Positions 63,438-64,000 of a stretch of 64,000 nt of DNA are shown piece after piece. The stretch is taken from contig DUPV01000063.1 of the NCBI GenBank assembly GCA_012838135.1, positions 1-64,000 of the forward strand, written 5' to 3'. The number at the start of each line of letters is the position of its first letter. The first letter of the stretch is position 1. The DNA is from Clostridiaceae bacterium. GTDB lineage: Bacteria; Bacillota; Clostridia; Saccharofermentanales; DTU023. A program made the position numbers and the translations under genes. The notes beneath the pieces are model-generated. The model was not told the origin of the DNA. It did not search any database and worked only from the letters and a program-made list of their open reading frames with translations.

Positions 63438-64000
63438 TTACAATAAATCATAGAACACAGGTTGTCTTTGTTTAAAGAAGGTTCCTTGTTTGAAACCGAT
63501 GTTTTTTAATGTGCGAACTGTTTTAGAAATCAGACAATGTAGTTCTCCTGTTGAGTGAGCATCTGTAGCAAAAGATAGCATTCTGCCCCCGAGATCATAA
63601 TATCTCTGGAATATTTCCGGATCAGTCATACCCCAATCTACACCATCAGAGATTATCTGACGGTATCTTGTTCTGGTATTTACCTCAAGGCTAATTTCTT
63701 TTTCAATCAGCAGTTTAAACAGATAATCAAAAAGCTCGTTATGGTCTCTATAATACATTCTCGGATTTTCAAAACCACTATATCTGATGACATAATCAAA
63801 ATGACCCAAAATATCAAAATCAAGCCCGGACTCAATCATTTCAATCAATGCTTTGAGATATTCATCATAAGCTTTCTGTTTGCCTTGATTGTATAAGGAA
63901 TCACCATATACAGCAAAATCGTTTCGGTACATCGTATGAATCGACCCTATAATCAAATCAAAAGGATATTGAGGAAGCACTTCCATATAATCCTTTGCCA
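63438..64000 (-). CDS. PHP-family histidinol phosphatase (partial, cut by right edge)
   Basis: The C-terminal part of a PHP-fold phosphatase. It shows FDLIIGSIHTMYRNDF, ILGHFDYVIRY, SLEVNTRTRYRQI and FATDAHSTGELH, the metal-binding motifs in the usual order for HisK-type histidinol phosphatases. The frame is open through the edge of the window (residues AKDYMEV continue before the first ATG at 63986), so the true start lies outside. It would dephosphorylate histidinol phosphate. The window shows no other his gene. Confidence 0.85.
   Translation of the reverse strand, partial: AKDYMEVLPQYPFDLIIGSIHTMYRNDFAVYGDSLYNQGKQKAYDEYLKALIEMIESGLDFDILGHFDYVIRYSGFENPRMYYRDHNELFDYLFKLLIEKEISLEVNTRTRYRQIISDGVDWGMTDPEIFQRYYDLGGRMLSFATDAHSTGELHCLISKTVRTLKNIGFKQGTFFKQRQPVFYDLL

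Overview
The window reads as a chromosomal segment of an anaerobic low-GC Firmicute, probably class Clostridia. Supporting signs are strong GGAGG-type ribosome sites, TTG and GTG starts, a CpsB/C/D plus LytR-CpsA-Psr capsule system, a WalRK-type two-component pair, a SUF iron-sulfur operon of the SufCBDSU order, MurT, and the carboxyspermidine-type polyamine pair. Almost every gene lies on the minus strand, so operons read from right to left. I see no rRNA, tRNA or CRISPR array.

Left edge (1-860): an insertion-sequence graveyard. It holds an IS66 tnpA, a 35-codon stub of IS66 tnpB, an IS3/IS150-type orfB C-terminal stub, and a cluster of about 22-bp degenerate repeats that look like the end of another element.

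Positions 862-30288: one long surface-polysaccharide locus, read leftward from a sigma-A-like promoter near 30390. It opens with CpsC (Wzz), CpsD kinase, CpsB phosphatase and an LCP ligase. Then come a DegT/PglE aminotransferase, an aminotransferase scar, a small membrane protein, an XRE regulator fused to an RmlA-like domain, a PglC-type initiating transferase, a frameshifted hexapeptide acetyltransferase and a PglD/NeuD-type acyltransferase. The left part adds a GT2, a Wzy-like polymerase, a Wzx flippase, a pyruvyl transferase, an F420-dehydrogenase-like Fe-S protein, an epimerase and another acetyltransferase.

Embedded in that locus (6548-21996) is the most unusual content: a complete but truncated-pathway acyl factory. 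It has FabD, a metallo-beta-lactamase-fold hydrolase, three KAS III enzymes interleaved with two SDRs, two acyl carrier proteins, a FabG-like SDR, an ANL ligase, and a biotin-dependent carboxyl-transfer set (12S-like, 1.3S-like and 5S-like subunits) with a previously unmarked 59-residue ORF. There is no FabF, dehydratase, enoyl reductase or biotin carboxylase in the window. My inference is that it makes short beta-hydroxyacyl or polyhydroxyacyl groups, with malonyl-CoA made by transcarboxylation, for attachment to an amino sugar of the polysaccharide.

Positions 30700-64000: mostly housekeeping genes. In order: carboxyspermidine decarboxylase and dehydrogenase, MurT, a divergent unknown membrane-anchored protein, thioredoxin reductase, a TIM-barrel isomerase, a C39-like secreted peptidase with an HPr-like partner, a LysR regulator, Mfd, Pth, a YycJ-like hydrolase, MurA, the histidine kinase and response regulator, SufU-S-D-B-C, MalQ, ProS (plus strand), a Fic protein, RidA, an Xaa-Pro aminopeptidase and a PHP histidinol phosphatase cut by the right edge.
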